A stretch of 46,398 nt of DNA. Origin: Lachnospiraceae bacterium. Its GTDB lineage: Bacteria; Bacillota; Clostridia; Lachnospirales; Lachnospiraceae. The notes under the pieces were generated by a model. The model ran no database searches and was not told the origin of the DNA. It worked only from the letters and a program-made list of their open reading frames with translations. The DNA is taken from contig JAFVAO010000016.1 in the NCBI GenBank assembly GCA_017480445.1, positions 1 to 46,398 on the forward strand, given 5' to 3'. How positions within the stretch are numbered: the first letter of the stretch is position 1; every line of letters begins with the position of its first letter. Of the stretch, positions 32,494-40,606 are shown piece after piece. The translations under genes were made by a program, and so were the position numbers.

Positions 32494-33459
32494 GTGAAGA
32501 AGCATACACTGTATTTTGATTCCAGAGACGGTATCACGGGGATTCATGCGCTGCGCTATGAACCGGAGGAGGAGCAGCTGCGCGATGGGAAACCGGTGGC
32601 GATCCTGCAGATCATCCACGGAATGGCGGAGTATTTTGAGCGCTATGAGGAGACGGCCGCGTTTTTCACGGAAAAGGGGTTTGTGGTCACGGGAGAGGAT
32701 CACCTCGGCCACGGCAAATCCCTGATGGACGGCGAACCCTACGGCTATTTTTGCCAGCAGGATCCCGCGACGGTTGTGGTGCGGGATGTGCATCGCCTGA
32801 AGAAAATGACGCAGACGATCTATCCGGATGTGCCGTACTTTATCCTGGGGCACAGCATGGGCTCGTTTATTCTCCGCAATTATATCTGCCGGTACGGAAG
32901 CGGTATTCAGGGCGCTGTGGTGATGGGCACGGGGATGCCGTCCGCTGCGGCGATCTCCGCCGGCAAAGCGTTGGTGAAGGAACAGCGGTTGCTGCACGGC
33001 GACAAGCATGCCAGCGGTCTGCTCTACAAGATGGCGTTTGGCCTGTACAACGCCAGGATTCCGAATGCGACCACGGATTTCGACTGGATCAGTAAGAATC
33101 CGGACAATGTTGCCCGCTATATCGCGGATCCGCTGTGTGGCTTCCCGTTTACAGTGAACGGCTATCAGACGCTGTTCGATCTGCTGTCCCGCATGAGTGA
33201 CCCGCAGGAGCTTGCCAGGATTCCGAAGACGCTGCCTGTATTCCTGGTGTCGGGCGCGGAGGATCCCGTGGGAGAATACGGGGACGGTGTGAAGCGCTCC
33301 TACGATGCCCTCAAGGAGGCGGGACTGGAGAAGCTGTCCATGAAATTGTACGGCGGCGACAGGCACGAGCTGCTGAACGAGGACGACAGAGCGCATGTCA
33401 TGGAAGATATCTGCCAATGGATACGCAGCAACAGCAAGGCGTCGGCAGAAGAGGCGTAG
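32494..33459 (+). CDS. alpha/beta hydrolase, monoacylglycerol-lipase-like (Hydrolase_4)
   Basis: A 321-residue cytoplasmic hydrolase. The oxyanion HGMAEYFERY segment, GEDHLGHGKS, and the nucleophile elbow GHSMGS with Ser121 match the serine-aminopeptidase S33/Hydrolase_4 group. The Asp is in VSGAEDPVG and the His in GGDRHELLNE. The substrate is probably an acylglycerol or other ester, not determinable here. GTG 32494 is preferred, with GGAGG eight bases upstream, over a TTG twelve codons earlier. The gap to metG is 54 bases with no terminator. Confidence 0.9.
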   Translation: MKKHTLYFDSRDGITGIHALRYEPEEEQLRDGKPVAILQIIHGMAEYFERYEETAAFFTEKGFVVTGEDHLGHGKSLMDGEPYGYFCQQDPATVVVRDVHRLKKMTQTIYPDVPYFILGHSMGSFILRNYICRYGSGIQGAVVMGTGMPSAAAISAGKALVKEQRLLHGDKHASGLLYKMAFGLYNARIPNATTDFDWISKNPDNVARYIADPLCGFPFTVNGYQTLFDLLSRMSDPQELARIPKTLPVFLVSGAEDPVGEYGDGVKRSYDALKEAGLEKLSMKLYGGDRHELLNEDDRAHVMEDICQWIRSNSKASAEEA

Positions 33460-33545
33460 ACGACGAGACGTGGACGGCAAGGTGCCGGCAGAGCAGGCAT
33501 AGGATAATAGAGAGCGGAACCTGAACGGAAAGTGGAGAGGGAGCT

Positions 33546-34034
33546 ATGGAGCAGAACACATTTGCCTATGCGATCCGCTGGGCGAAGGTGGAGGAGTGGG
33601 AGCCGGCCATGAAGATGATCTGGCGCACGTTTCTTCGCTTTGAGGCCTCGGATTATACGGAGGAAGGGATCCGGAATTTTCTGGATTTTATCACGGATGA
33701 AAAATTGTTTCGGTCGTTCCTGCGGGGAGACTATCAAATGATGGTCGCGCTGGATCAGGGAAAGATCGTCGGAGCGGCGTCGGTCCGCAACAGGAACCAT
33801 CTCTCCCTGCTGTTTGTGGATGAGCCCTATCATCACCGCGGAATCGGCAGAGAGCTGGTTCGCAGATTCAGCAGCTATCTGCAGAAGGAGGCGGGGGAGC
33901 AATTCATGTCCGTGAAGGCGGCGCCCTACGCGGTGGGGTTTTATCTGAAAAACGGATTTCGGGCCGTGAGTCCCGAGGAAATGGTAGGCGGCATCCGTGT
34001 CACCTCCATGGAAAAGTATTTTGAAAGAGGCTGA
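33546..34034 (+). CDS. GNAT family N-acetyltransferase
   Basis: A 162-residue protein with the GNAT acetyl-CoA-binding pattern, SLLFVDEPYHHRGIGRELVR, and the later KAAPYAVGFYLKNGFR strand-helix unit. The substrate is unknown. GAGAGGGAG precedes the ATG. It follows the hydrolase after 86 bases and is four bases ahead of the YesL-like gene. Confidence 0.9.
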   Translation: MEQNTFAYAIRWAKVEEWEPAMKMIWRTFLRFEASDYTEEGIRNFLDFITDEKLFRSFLRGDYQMMVALDQGKIVGAASVRNRNHLSLLFVDEPYHHRGIGRELVRRFSSYLQKEAGEQFMSVKAAPYAVGFYLKNGFRAVSPEEMVGGIRVTSMEKYFERG

Positions 34035-34038
34035 AAAC

Positions 34039-34806
34039 ATGAGAATTTTTGATATTGACGGTCCGATCATACAATTTTTGAGCAAAATGGCGGATCTGAT
34101 GTGGCTGAATATCCTGACGATCGTCTGCTGTATTCCGATCATCACGGTGGGGGCGTCGCTTACCGCGCTCAACTATATGGCGTTAAAGATCGTGCGCGGC
34201 GAGGAGAGCTACATCACCAAAGGGTTCTTCAAATCCTTCAAGGAAAACTTCAAACAGTCCACGGTGATCTGGCTGCTCTTTTTGGTCGTGATCGCAGTGC
34301 TTGTGGCGGACTACCGGATCGTGCTGACCACCGACATCCAGATCGGCAATGTGATGAAGGGGCTGATCGTGCTGGTGGCTGCGATGACCCTTTTCACGTT
34401 TATGTTTGTATTCCCTGTGCAGGCGAAGTTCGCCAATACGATCCGGATGACGATCTGGAACGCATTCATATTCAGCATTGCACAATTCCCCAAGACGGTC
34501 ACCATGATTGTGCTCTATGCGGTGCCCTATGTGCTCATGTACATGTATTTCTGGATCTTTCCCATCGTGATTATGTTCTGCTTCTCACTGCCGGCCTTCC
34601 TGTCTGCATTTCTGTATAATAAGTTCTTCCAGCGCCTGGAGGATCAGATTCTGGGCAGAGACGGACAGGCAGATGCGGAAGGAATTGACGGAGAAGCAAC
34701 CGAGGCACAGGAGGATGCAGAAGGAATTGACGCAAAGGCAGTCGAGGCGCAGGAGGATGCGGAAGACGCTGACAGAGAAGCAGTCGACGGAGCGGCGGAT
34801 GTGTAG
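34039..34806 (+). CDS. YesL family membrane protein (DUF624) with acidic repeat tail
   Basis: A 255-residue membrane protein with about five hydrophobic helices. The opening FDIDGPIIQFLSKMADLM and WLNILTIVCCIPIITVGAS followed by TALNYMALKI are characteristic of YesL/DUF624 proteins, which often accompany sugar ABC transporters. Residues about 210-255 are an acidic tail made of a repeating Asp-Ala-Glu-Gly-Ile-Asp / Glu-Ala-Gln-Glu unit. The ATG at 34039 follows AAAGAGG. A sugar-transporter ATPase gene begins 240 bases downstream, which agrees with the usual context. Confidence 0.87.
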   Translation: MRIFDIDGPIIQFLSKMADLMWLNILTIVCCIPIITVGASLTALNYMALKIVRGEESYITKGFFKSFKENFKQSTVIWLLFLVVIAVLVADYRIVLTTDIQIGNVMKGLIVLVAAMTLFTFMFVFPVQAKFANTIRMTIWNAFIFSIAQFPKTVTMIVLYAVPYVLMYMYFWIFPIVIMFCFSLPAFLSAFLYNKFFQRLEDQILGRDGQADAEGIDGEATEAQEDAEGIDAKAVEAQEDAEDADREAVDGAADV

Positions 34807-34946
34807 ACGGATGATGAGAATCCGACACGGGTGTCATGCCTTGGCGCGATGCTTGGGCAAAGTTACCAGTAAAACGAACCACATTTGTACAACTTGACCA
34901 TAAAATTAAAAAAAATACAAAACAATAAGCATTTTTTACAATATGG

Positions 34947-35001
34947 ACAAAAATATTTGTGAAATTGTTGTATGGAATTTGATGGGATCTTTCGCTATAC
35001 T
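34947..35001 (+). promoter_or_regulatory. possible promoter and operator region of the msmX-like gene
   Basis: TATACT at 34996-35001 is a likely -10 with no good -35 at 17 bases. Upstream lies a short palindrome, ACAAA-AATA-TTTGT (34947-34960), within a broader TACAAT...ATTGT dyad (34937-34972). A weak -35 plus an upstream dyad suggests activation. The rest of the 240-base gap (34807-35046) is AT-rich with no gene. Confidence 0.4.
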
Positions 35002-35046
35002 AATTGAAAGACGAGTGTTATTTACACATGAAAGGAGTTAATACCA

Positions 35047-36159
35047 ATGGCTAGTTTATCTTTAAAGAACGTGTGCAAGGTATATCCCAACGGCTTCGAG
35101 GCTGTTAAGGATTTCAACCTTGAGATCGCTGATCAGGAGTTTGTCATTTTCGTAGGACCTTCCGGATGTGGTAAGTCCACCACACTACGTATGATCGCAG
35201 GTCTGGAGGATATTTCTTCCGGTGAGCTCAAGATCGGTGACAGAGTTGTAAATGATGTAGAGCCGAAGGACAGAGATATCGCAATGGTATTCCAGAACTA
35301 CGCTCTGTATCCGCACATGTCCGTATATGACAACATGGCATTCGGACTGAAGCTGAGAAAGGTTCCCAAGGATCAGATCGATAAGATGGTAAAAGAGGCA
35401 GCGAAGGTACTTGATCTGACACCCCTCCTTGATCGTAAGCCGAAGGCTCTGTCCGGTGGTCAGAGACAGCGTGTGGCAATGGGACGTGCAATCGTGCGTA
35501 ACCCGAAGGTGTTCCTGATGGATGAGCCTTTGTCCAATCTGGATGCAAAGCTGCGTGTGCAGATGAGAATTGAGATTGCGAAGCTGCATCAGAGACTGGG
35601 CACCACCATTATCTACGTAACTCATGACCAGACAGAGGCTATGACCCTGGGTACCAGAATCGTCGTTATGAAGGATGGCGTAATCCAGCAGGTTGATACC
35701 CCGCAGAATCTGTATGACAAGCCCCAGAACCTGTTCGTTGCAGGATTCATGGGATCTCCGCAGATGAACTTCTTAGATGCAACTGTTAAGGTAAACGGCG
35801 ATATCGCATACTTAGAGATCGGCGGCAAGTCCATTCCTTTGCCGGAAGCAAAGTCCAAGAAGCTGATCGAGGGCGGCTATGACGGCAGACAGGTAACCTT
35901 TGGTATTCGTCCTGAGGATGTATATGATTCCGAGATGTTCATCGAGGCATCTCCTGCAAGCGTATTCGAGTCTACCATTAAGGTATACGAGTTGCTTGGT
36001 GCAGAAGTTTATCTGTACTTTGATTTGGATGAGTTCCCTATGACTGCAAGAGTAGATTCTCGTACCAATTCAAGACCCGGTGATGTTGTGAAGTTTGCTC
36101 TGGATACAGAGAAGATTCACGTGTTCGATAAAGAGACCGAGCAGATCATTACCAACTAG
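35047..36159 (+). CDS. carbohydrate ABC transporter ATP-binding protein (MsmX/UgpC type)
   Basis: A 370-residue CUT1-family ATPase. Walker A is GPSGCGKST, the signature LSGGQRQRVA and Walker B VFLMDEPLSNLDA, with the H-loop YVTHDQTEA. Residues 240-370 form the regulatory TOBE domain. Such ATPases serve several sugar-uptake systems in one cell. No permease or binding protein is nearby, so it is an orphan and probably shared. AAAGGAG precedes the ATG. Its codon choice differs from the neighbours (more A/T third bases), as in highly expressed genes. Confidence 0.95.
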   Translation: MASLSLKNVCKVYPNGFEAVKDFNLEIADQEFVIFVGPSGCGKSTTLRMIAGLEDISSGELKIGDRVVNDVEPKDRDIAMVFQNYALYPHMSVYDNMAFGLKLRKVPKDQIDKMVKEAAKVLDLTPLLDRKPKALSGGQRQRVAMGRAIVRNPKVFLMDEPLSNLDAKLRVQMRIEIAKLHQRLGTTIIYVTHDQTEAMTLGTRIVVMKDGVIQQVDTPQNLYDKPQNLFVAGFMGSPQMNFLDATVKVNGDIAYLEIGGKSIPLPEAKSKKLIEGGYDGRQVTFGIRPEDVYDSEMFIEASPASVFESTIKVYELLGAEVYLYFDLDEFPMTARVDSRTNSRPGDVVKFALDTEKIHVFDKETEQIITN

Positions 36160-36172
36160 TATGAAACAACGG

Positions 36173-36203
36173 GAGGGTGCTGGTGACGGCACCCTCTTTT
36201 TTT
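36173..36203 (+). terminator. intrinsic terminator after the msmX-like gene
   Basis: GAGGGTGC (36173-36180) pairs with GCACCCTC (36189-36196), followed by seven T. Confidence 0.93.
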
Positions 36204-36217
36204 ACACTGCAGGAAAT

Positions 36218-36286
36218 TGCGTCCGTCAGGACGCATCAAATCAGGAGTTGCGAAGCAACTCGCAGAAATAACGCGAAGCGTTTTTT
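36218..36286 (+). repeat. array of three small hairpins, the last terminator-like
   Basis: Three successive perfect hairpins lie in 69 bases: TGCGTCC/GGACGCA with loop GTCA (36218-36235), GAGTTGC/GCAACTC with loop GAA (36245-36261), and AACGC/GCGTT with loop GAA (36270-36282) followed by a T-run. They lie between a working terminator and the regulator gene. The compact layout resembles dispersed palindromic elements. Confidence 0.8.
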
Positions 36287-36322
36287 CTTGCGATAGGAAA
36301 TGGGTAGAAAAAGGGGGACTAT

Positions 36323-37408
36323 ATGATTTCCGCACAGATTATACAAACCAGTTTGGATGAACTGAAATCGATCACAAAGGTGGATCTATGTGTATACGAG
36401 CCCACGGGGAATCTCGTGGCCGGCACCACGGATAAGCAGGATATTACGGAGGAAATGATTCTGAATTTTGCGGAGTCCCCTGCGGACAGTCAGGTGATTT
36501 CCGGTGCACATCTGATGAAGATCTACGAGGAAGGCGAGCTGCTCTTTGTGGTATTGTCCAAGGGAATGAGTGACGACGCCTACATGGTGGGCAGGATTGC
36601 GGTGTGTCAGCTGCGCAACTTGTCCATGGCCTACAGAGAGCGATACGACAGGAATAGCTTTTTTCAGAATTTGCTGCTGGATAATCTGCTGCTGGTGGAC
36701 ATTTACAATCGCGCCAAGAAGCTTCGCCTGGAAGTGAAACAGCCCAGAGCAGTCTTTTTGGTCGAAACCAGGCAGGAGCGGGACAATATTGTCAAGGAAC
36801 TTTTGGGCGGCATGTTTTCTGCACAAACGGGAGATTTTGTCACCGCAGTGGATGAAAAAAATGTCATTCTGATCAAGAGTCTGGCGGAGGGCAGCAGCCC
36901 CGAAGCGCTTATGGAGATCGCGGAAACAATCGTGGACATGATGAACGCCGAGGCGATGACCAATGTGCGGGTGGCTTATGGCACGGTGGTGCAGGAGCTG
37001 AAAGAGGTTTCGCGCTCCTACAAGGAAGCCAAAATGGCATTGGAAGTAGGGAAGATCTTTTACGCGGAGAAAACAGTCGCGGCATACAGTGCGCTGGGCA
37101 TCGGCCGCCTGATCTATCAGTTGCCGGTGAACCTCTGCCGGATTTTTATCGAGGAGATTTTCGGGGAGAAAATTCCGGAGGATCTGGACGAGGAAACCCT
37201 GAATATGCTGGATAAATTTTTTGAAAACAACCTCAATGTGTCCGAGACCTCCAGGCAGCTTTTCGTGCATCGGAACACGCTGGTGTATCGTCTGGAAAAA
37301 ATTCAGAAGAGCACGGGTCTCGATCTGCGGAGCTTCGACGATGCACTGACCTTCAAGATTGCCCTGATGGTGGTAAACTACATGAAATATCTGGAAACGA
37401 TGGCATAA
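36323..37408 (+). CDS. PucR/CdaR-type transcriptional regulator
   Basis: A 361-residue protein. Residues about 1-130 form a sensor-like N-terminal domain, and 130-270 a GGDEF-like CdaR spacer. Residues about 295-355 are the PucR C-terminal helix-turn-helix, FENNLNVSETSRQLFVHRNT and LVYRLEKIQKSTGLD. Members control uptake or catabolism of sugars, diacids or purines. The position 163 bases behind an orphan sugar ATPase suggests, but does not prove, a role in carbohydrate use. AAAGGGGGA lies before the ATG. A terminator follows that reaches into the next gene's ribosome site. Confidence 0.88.
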   Translation: MISAQIIQTSLDELKSITKVDLCVYEPTGNLVAGTTDKQDITEEMILNFAESPADSQVISGAHLMKIYEEGELLFVVLSKGMSDDAYMVGRIAVCQLRNLSMAYRERYDRNSFFQNLLLDNLLLVDIYNRAKKLRLEVKQPRAVFLVETRQERDNIVKELLGGMFSAQTGDFVTAVDEKNVILIKSLAEGSSPEALMEIAETIVDMMNAEAMTNVRVAYGTVVQELKEVSRSYKEAKMALEVGKIFYAEKTVAAYSALGIGRLIYQLPVNLCRIFIEEIFGEKIPEDLDEETLNMLDKFFENNLNVSETSRQLFVHRNTLVYRLEKIQKSTGLDLRSFDDALTFKIALMVVNYMKYLETMA

Positions 37409-37417
37409 ACACGGTAT

Positions 37418-37466
37418 CCCCTGCATATATATTAGATGTACCAGAATATATTTGCAGGGGGTTTTT
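37418..37466 (+). terminator. terminator whose 3' arm contains the next gene's ribosome binding site
   Basis: A 16-bp stem with one mismatch (37418-37433 with 37445-37460) is followed by GTTTTT and directly by the ATG at 37467. The 3' arm ends in GCAGGGG, the only ribosome-binding-like sequence for that ATG. Read-through RNA would therefore hide the site, while a transcript starting inside the loop would expose it. Confidence 0.8.
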
Positions 37467-38492
37467 ATGTATTCCGAACCGATCAGACCAGTGACGCAAT
37501 ACGAGCGAAAGATTCGATATCTGGATTATATAGAAAACGGCGAGCGTGTGCGGGGCGCCGGCTTCGTCAAGATTGAGCGGCGGGACGAGCTGTGCAATAT
37601 CAGTCTGCAGGTGAGCGGACTGTATCGCAAGGATCGTTTTACGCGGCCGTTTCTTCTGGTGGGGGAGGAAGGCGAAAAAGAACTGTATAAACTGCAGCTG
37701 ACGGACGGCGGAATCAAGACCTATTTCGGCGGTCTTGACAGCAATGATCTCGGTGGACAAGGAATCAGCTATGAGGCGCTCTGCGGCATACGGATCCCGA
37801 TTTCTGAGGGAAAAGAGATCCGCTGTATCTGGAAGACGGCGGAGGGGAGCCGACAGGAAGTTGCAGAGGTGCCGGAGGAGAGCCGCCAAGAGGTTGCGGA
37901 GCTGTCGGAGATTGTCGCGGTGCCCGCGGAGTCGGGTGACCGATCCGATGCAGAGTCGGTTGGGGAGACGCAGTTTGATGCAGACGGCATGGAGTCACAG
38001 GTGTCGGACACAGGCGAAGTGGACACGGGCCGACCGGACACAGGCGAAACGGATACGGGCCGACCGGATATGTGCAGCACAAACGCGGATCTGTCAGCGG
38101 AGGATTACATTCCGCAGGAATCAGAGCAAAACATGGTGCTGCAGGAACATAAGTGGGAGCAGTTGTGGATGATCTATCCGCATATCCGTCCTTTTTCCGA
38201 TGACAGGGAATATCTCACGATCGGTCCGGGCGATTTTGTATTGCTGCAGGAGAATTCATACCGATTGGTGAATAACAGCTTTCTGCTGCATGGATATTAC
38301 GAGTTCCATCATTTGCTCCTGATGCGCATGGGGCCGTATACGAATCCGCGTTATTACATCGGCGTCCCGGGAAATCTTTATGAGCGGGATAAGCAATCCG
38401 CGATCCTGTTTGGATTCCAGGGGTTCGAGTGTGCAAATGAGCCCGCGGAGGAAGGTGATTTCGGCTATTATATGATCTCTGTAGAGTTATAG
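37467..38492 (+). CDS. DUF6128-like protein of unknown function
   Basis: A 341-residue soluble protein. Residues 1-125 (RYLDYIENGERVRGAGFVKI, YKLQLTDGGIKTYFGGL) form a beta-rich domain. Residues about 125-205 are an acidic, variable linker with an imperfect Asp-Thr-Gly repeat (VDTGRPDTGETDTGRPD). Residues about 230-341 form the conserved end (KWEQLWMIYPHIRPF, NNSFLLHGYYEFHHLL), which I associate with DUF6128 proteins of Lachnospiraceae. Function is unknown. ATG 37467 is chosen; its site lies in the terminator stem. It converges on the radical SAM gene, seven bases away, with no terminator between. Confidence 0.72.
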   Translation: MYSEPIRPVTQYERKIRYLDYIENGERVRGAGFVKIERRDELCNISLQVSGLYRKDRFTRPFLLVGEEGEKELYKLQLTDGGIKTYFGGLDSNDLGGQGISYEALCGIRIPISEGKEIRCIWKTAEGSRQEVAEVPEESRQEVAELSEIVAVPAESGDRSDAESVGETQFDADGMESQVSDTGEVDTGRPDTGETDTGRPDMCSTNADLSAEDYIPQESEQNMVLQEHKWEQLWMIYPHIRPFSDDREYLTIGPGDFVLLQENSYRLVNNSFLLHGYYEFHHLLLMRMGPYTNPRYYIGVPGNLYERDKQSAILFGFQGFECANEPAEEGDFGYYMISVEL

Positions 38493-38499
38493 CATGTGC

Positions 38500-39489
38500 C
38501 TACAGGCCGCTGTAATCGAAGGGTGGGATAAAGCTGTCCTGCGCGGTGTCACCCTCTTGGATAAAACCGTTGTCGATCCCCAGACGCTCGGCGAACCGGA
38601 GTATATTGGCATATTCCTCCGGCGTGATGCGCCGGTCGAGCGGCGGGAGCTTGGCGACGTGTGCCAGCGGCGTATACTGGTTCATAATGCTGACATAGAT
38701 CGTATCGCCGTAGGTTTCATGCAGATAGCGCAGTACCTTTTTGGAATCTTTGGTCTGTTCCGGCAGGATGAGATGCCGCACGATCATGCCGCGTTTGAGC
38801 AGACCGGTATTGTCCAACTGAATCGCACCGACCTGACGGTACATCTCCGCGATGGCAGCGGAGGCCTTGTCAAAATAGTCCGGTGCGTTGGAAAACTGCC
38901 TGCCAAGTTCGGCGGAGCAATATTTCAAATCCGGCAGATAAATATCCACCAGTCCGTCTAACAGGCGCAGGGAGGTCACCTCCTCATAACCGCCGGTGTT
39001 GTACACAATGGGAAGCGTGAGCCCGGCATTTTTGGCGCGGGTCAGCGCGTCTATGATCTGTGGAATAAAGTGAGAGGGAGTCACAAGATTGATATTGTGG
39101 GCTCCCTTTTTTTGCAGGGTGAGAAAAATTTCGGCCAAATGTGCGATAGATACGGGCTTGCCGGCTTTACCCAAGGCAATATCGTGATTCTGGCAATAGA
39201 TACAGCGCAGACTGCAGCCTGAAAAAAAGACCGTACCGGAGCCGTTTTCACCGGAGATGCAGGGCTCTTCCCAGTAGTGCAGAGCCGCACGCGCCGCCTG
39301 TACAGAGGCAGTCTGCCCGCAGTAGCCGACATTGCCGGTCAGTCTGTTTACATGACATGCTCTGGGACATAGGGTACAGTCGCGCAGCAGCTGCATGGAT
39401 TGTGCAGAAAGGCCGCTGCTTGCATCGTCATATGCACTTTTATCCTGTGGCATGGAAATCAATTTGCTCATGTCTTCTATGTTTCCCAT
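38500..39489 (-). CDS. radical SAM protein, PflA-like (COG1313 type)
   Basis: A 329-residue protein. C92, C96 and C99 (SGCSLRCIYCQN) bind the radical SAM 4Fe-4S cluster. An N-terminal group C38, C41, C45, C57 (CTLCPRACHVNRL ... YCGQ) may hold an additional metal site. GGYEEV, LPDLKYCS and RHLILPEQ are family features. Members activate glycyl-radical enzymes or are of unknown role; no such target is adjacent. The ATG at 39489 has a weak ribosome site, and a second ATG six codons later is possible. It lies downstream of the SRP RNA on the same strand. Confidence 0.88.
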   Translation of the reverse strand: MGNIEDMSKLISMPQDKSAYDDASSGLSAQSMQLLRDCTLCPRACHVNRLTGNVGYCGQTASVQAARAALHYWEEPCISGENGSGTVFFSGCSLRCIYCQNHDIALGKAGKPVSIAHLAEIFLTLQKKGAHNINLVTPSHFIPQIIDALTRAKNAGLTLPIVYNTGGYEEVTSLRLLDGLVDIYLPDLKYCSAELGRQFSNAPDYFDKASAAIAEMYRQVGAIQLDNTGLLKRGMIVRHLILPEQTKDSKKVLRYLHETYGDTIYVSIMNQYTPLAHVAKLPPLDRRITPEEYANILRFAERLGIDNGFIQEGDTAQDSFIPPFDYSGL

Positions 39490-39573
39490 AACATCTTACA
39501 ATAACGCTTTTCATAAGCTCTATTCAGTCACATGGTTCATGTTCATAACAGCTATGCAGGTGCATTTTTCCAC

Positions 39574-39740
39574 AAAAAGACCATATGCGCCGGTCCTGTC
39601 CTTCGACTCCACCCGGTTGCCTCACGGCACATGAGAAATTCCACTTAGTGCTGCTTTGTTCCCAACCTGACACGGTTCGTGGATTCCCATTGCGCGAGAC
39701 CGAATTTCATCATCGAAAGCTGGTGTCCGACGCATACGGC
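39574..39740 (-). ncRNA. ffs: signal recognition particle RNA (4.5S-like, long hairpin)
   Basis: The minus strand contains GTCAGG TTG GGAA CAA AGCAGC, the conserved SRP helix-8 core with its GGAA tetraloop and symmetrical loop. The ends pair: GCCGTATGCGTCGG at the 5' side (39740-39727) with CCGGCGCATATGGT at the 3' side (39593-39580), including G-U pairs. A T-run (39578-39574) follows. A consensus promoter lies at the right distance. The RNA is about 160-165 bases, binds Ffh and guides membrane protein targeting. It lies next to tadA, a common SRP RNA neighbour in Firmicutes, but on the opposite strand. Confidence 0.9.
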
Positions 39741-39746
39741 TTTTTC

Positions 39747-39775
39747 AGTGTATCGTTTTATAGGTGTTTTGTCAA
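39747..39775 (-). promoter_or_regulatory. sigma-A promoter of the SRP RNA
   Basis: On the minus strand TTGACA (39775-39770), a 17-base spacer and TACACT (39752-39747). The predicted start near 39740 coincides with the first base of the terminal SRP helix. Confidence 0.88.
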
Positions 39776-39813
39776 GTATAATCCGCGTTTCTTAGGTCGC
39801 CATTTTATCAGCA

Positions 39814-39841
39814 TTTACTTCTGCGCCTTTTGTGTTATAAT
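39814..39841 (+). promoter_or_regulatory. probable promoter of tadA
   Basis: TTTACT (39814-39819), 16 bases, TATAAT (39836-39841). The start would be near 39848, just ahead of AGGAGG and the ATG at 39870. Its -10 is 61 bases from the divergent SRP promoter's -35. Confidence 0.5.
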
Positions 39842-39869
39842 AGTTTCGGAACAAAAGCAGGAGGCTCCT

Positions 39870-40460
39870 ATGGCTGTCATCAAGAATATTCAGGAAAAGT
39901 ATATGCGCGAGGCCTTAAAACAGGCACACAAGGCGTATCTGCTCGGCGAGGTGCCGATCGGCTGCGTGATCGTCCATGCGGGCAAAATCATCGGACGTGG
40001 CTACAACCGGCGCAACACGGACAAAAACACGCTCGCGCATGCAGAGATCACTGCCATCAACAAGGCAAGTAAAAAAATCGGTGACTGGCGGCTCGAGGAC
40101 TGCACCCTCTATGTGACCTTAGAGCCTTGCCAGATGTGTGCCGGTGCCATCATACAGGCTCGTATTCCGGAGGTGGTCATGGGCTGCATGAATCCCAAGG
40201 CCGGCTGCGGAGGATCGATTCTGAACATCCTGGAAATGCCCCAGTTTAATCATCAGGCCGCTGTGACCAGAGGCGTGCTGGAGAAGGAGTGCAGCGAGAT
40301 GCTGAAAGCTTTTTTCAGCGAACTGCGAATCCGGAACAAGGCGGAAAAGGAAGCTGCCAAAGCTGACATGCCGGAAACACACTCCAAAGATCCGATTGGG
40401 GATCGTGTCGAAAATGCAGAAATAAATGCTGATAAAATGGTTGACAAAAAAGGAAAATGA
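39870..40460 (+). CDS. tadA: tRNA-specific adenosine deaminase
   Basis: A 196-residue zinc deaminase that makes inosine at position 34 of tRNA-Arg(ACG). The HAE motif (H57, E59) and PCQMC (C87, C90) provide the zinc site and general acid/base; MRxALxQAHKAYLLGEVPIG is the family start. The core ends near residue 155, and the last 40 residues are a charged extension. AGGAGG lies five bases before ATG 39870; a longer open frame back to 39585 runs through the SRP RNA and is not coding. The adjacent SRP RNA supports the call. Confidence 0.95.
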   Translation: MAVIKNIQEKYMREALKQAHKAYLLGEVPIGCVIVHAGKIIGRGYNRRNTDKNTLAHAEITAINKASKKIGDWRLEDCTLYVTLEPCQMCAGAIIQARIPEVVMGCMNPKAGCGGSILNILEMPQFNHQAAVTRGVLEKECSEMLKAFFSELRIRNKAEKEAAKADMPETHSKDPIGDRVENAEINADKMVDKKGK

Positions 40461-40554
40461 TATTAGAATACAGTCTACAGTACTTATTCGCAAAAGGTAG
40501 ATTCTACTGGCGTTTCAGCCGATTTTTCCAAGTGGAGAAGAGTAAGACATGAAG

Positions 40555-40584
40555 TTGACAACAGAAAGGAGGTAAGCCTATAAT
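40555..40584 (+). promoter_or_regulatory. consensus sigma-A promoter of a 54-residue gene
   Basis: TTGACA (40555-40560), an 18-base spacer and TATAAT (40579-40584), both hexamers perfect. AAGGAGG falls inside the spacer but cannot act as a ribosome site for the RNA made. The start would be near 40591, giving a leader of about 16 bases. Confidence 0.88.
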
Positions 40585-40606
40585 ATCCCTAGAAAGGGGT
40601 GGGGCT

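Noticed and set aside
39585-39869. In-frame 95-codon extension at the 5' end of tadA
   Set aside because: It runs through the SRP RNA on the other strand, has no family similarity, and the ATG at 39870 has a perfect AGGAGG site.
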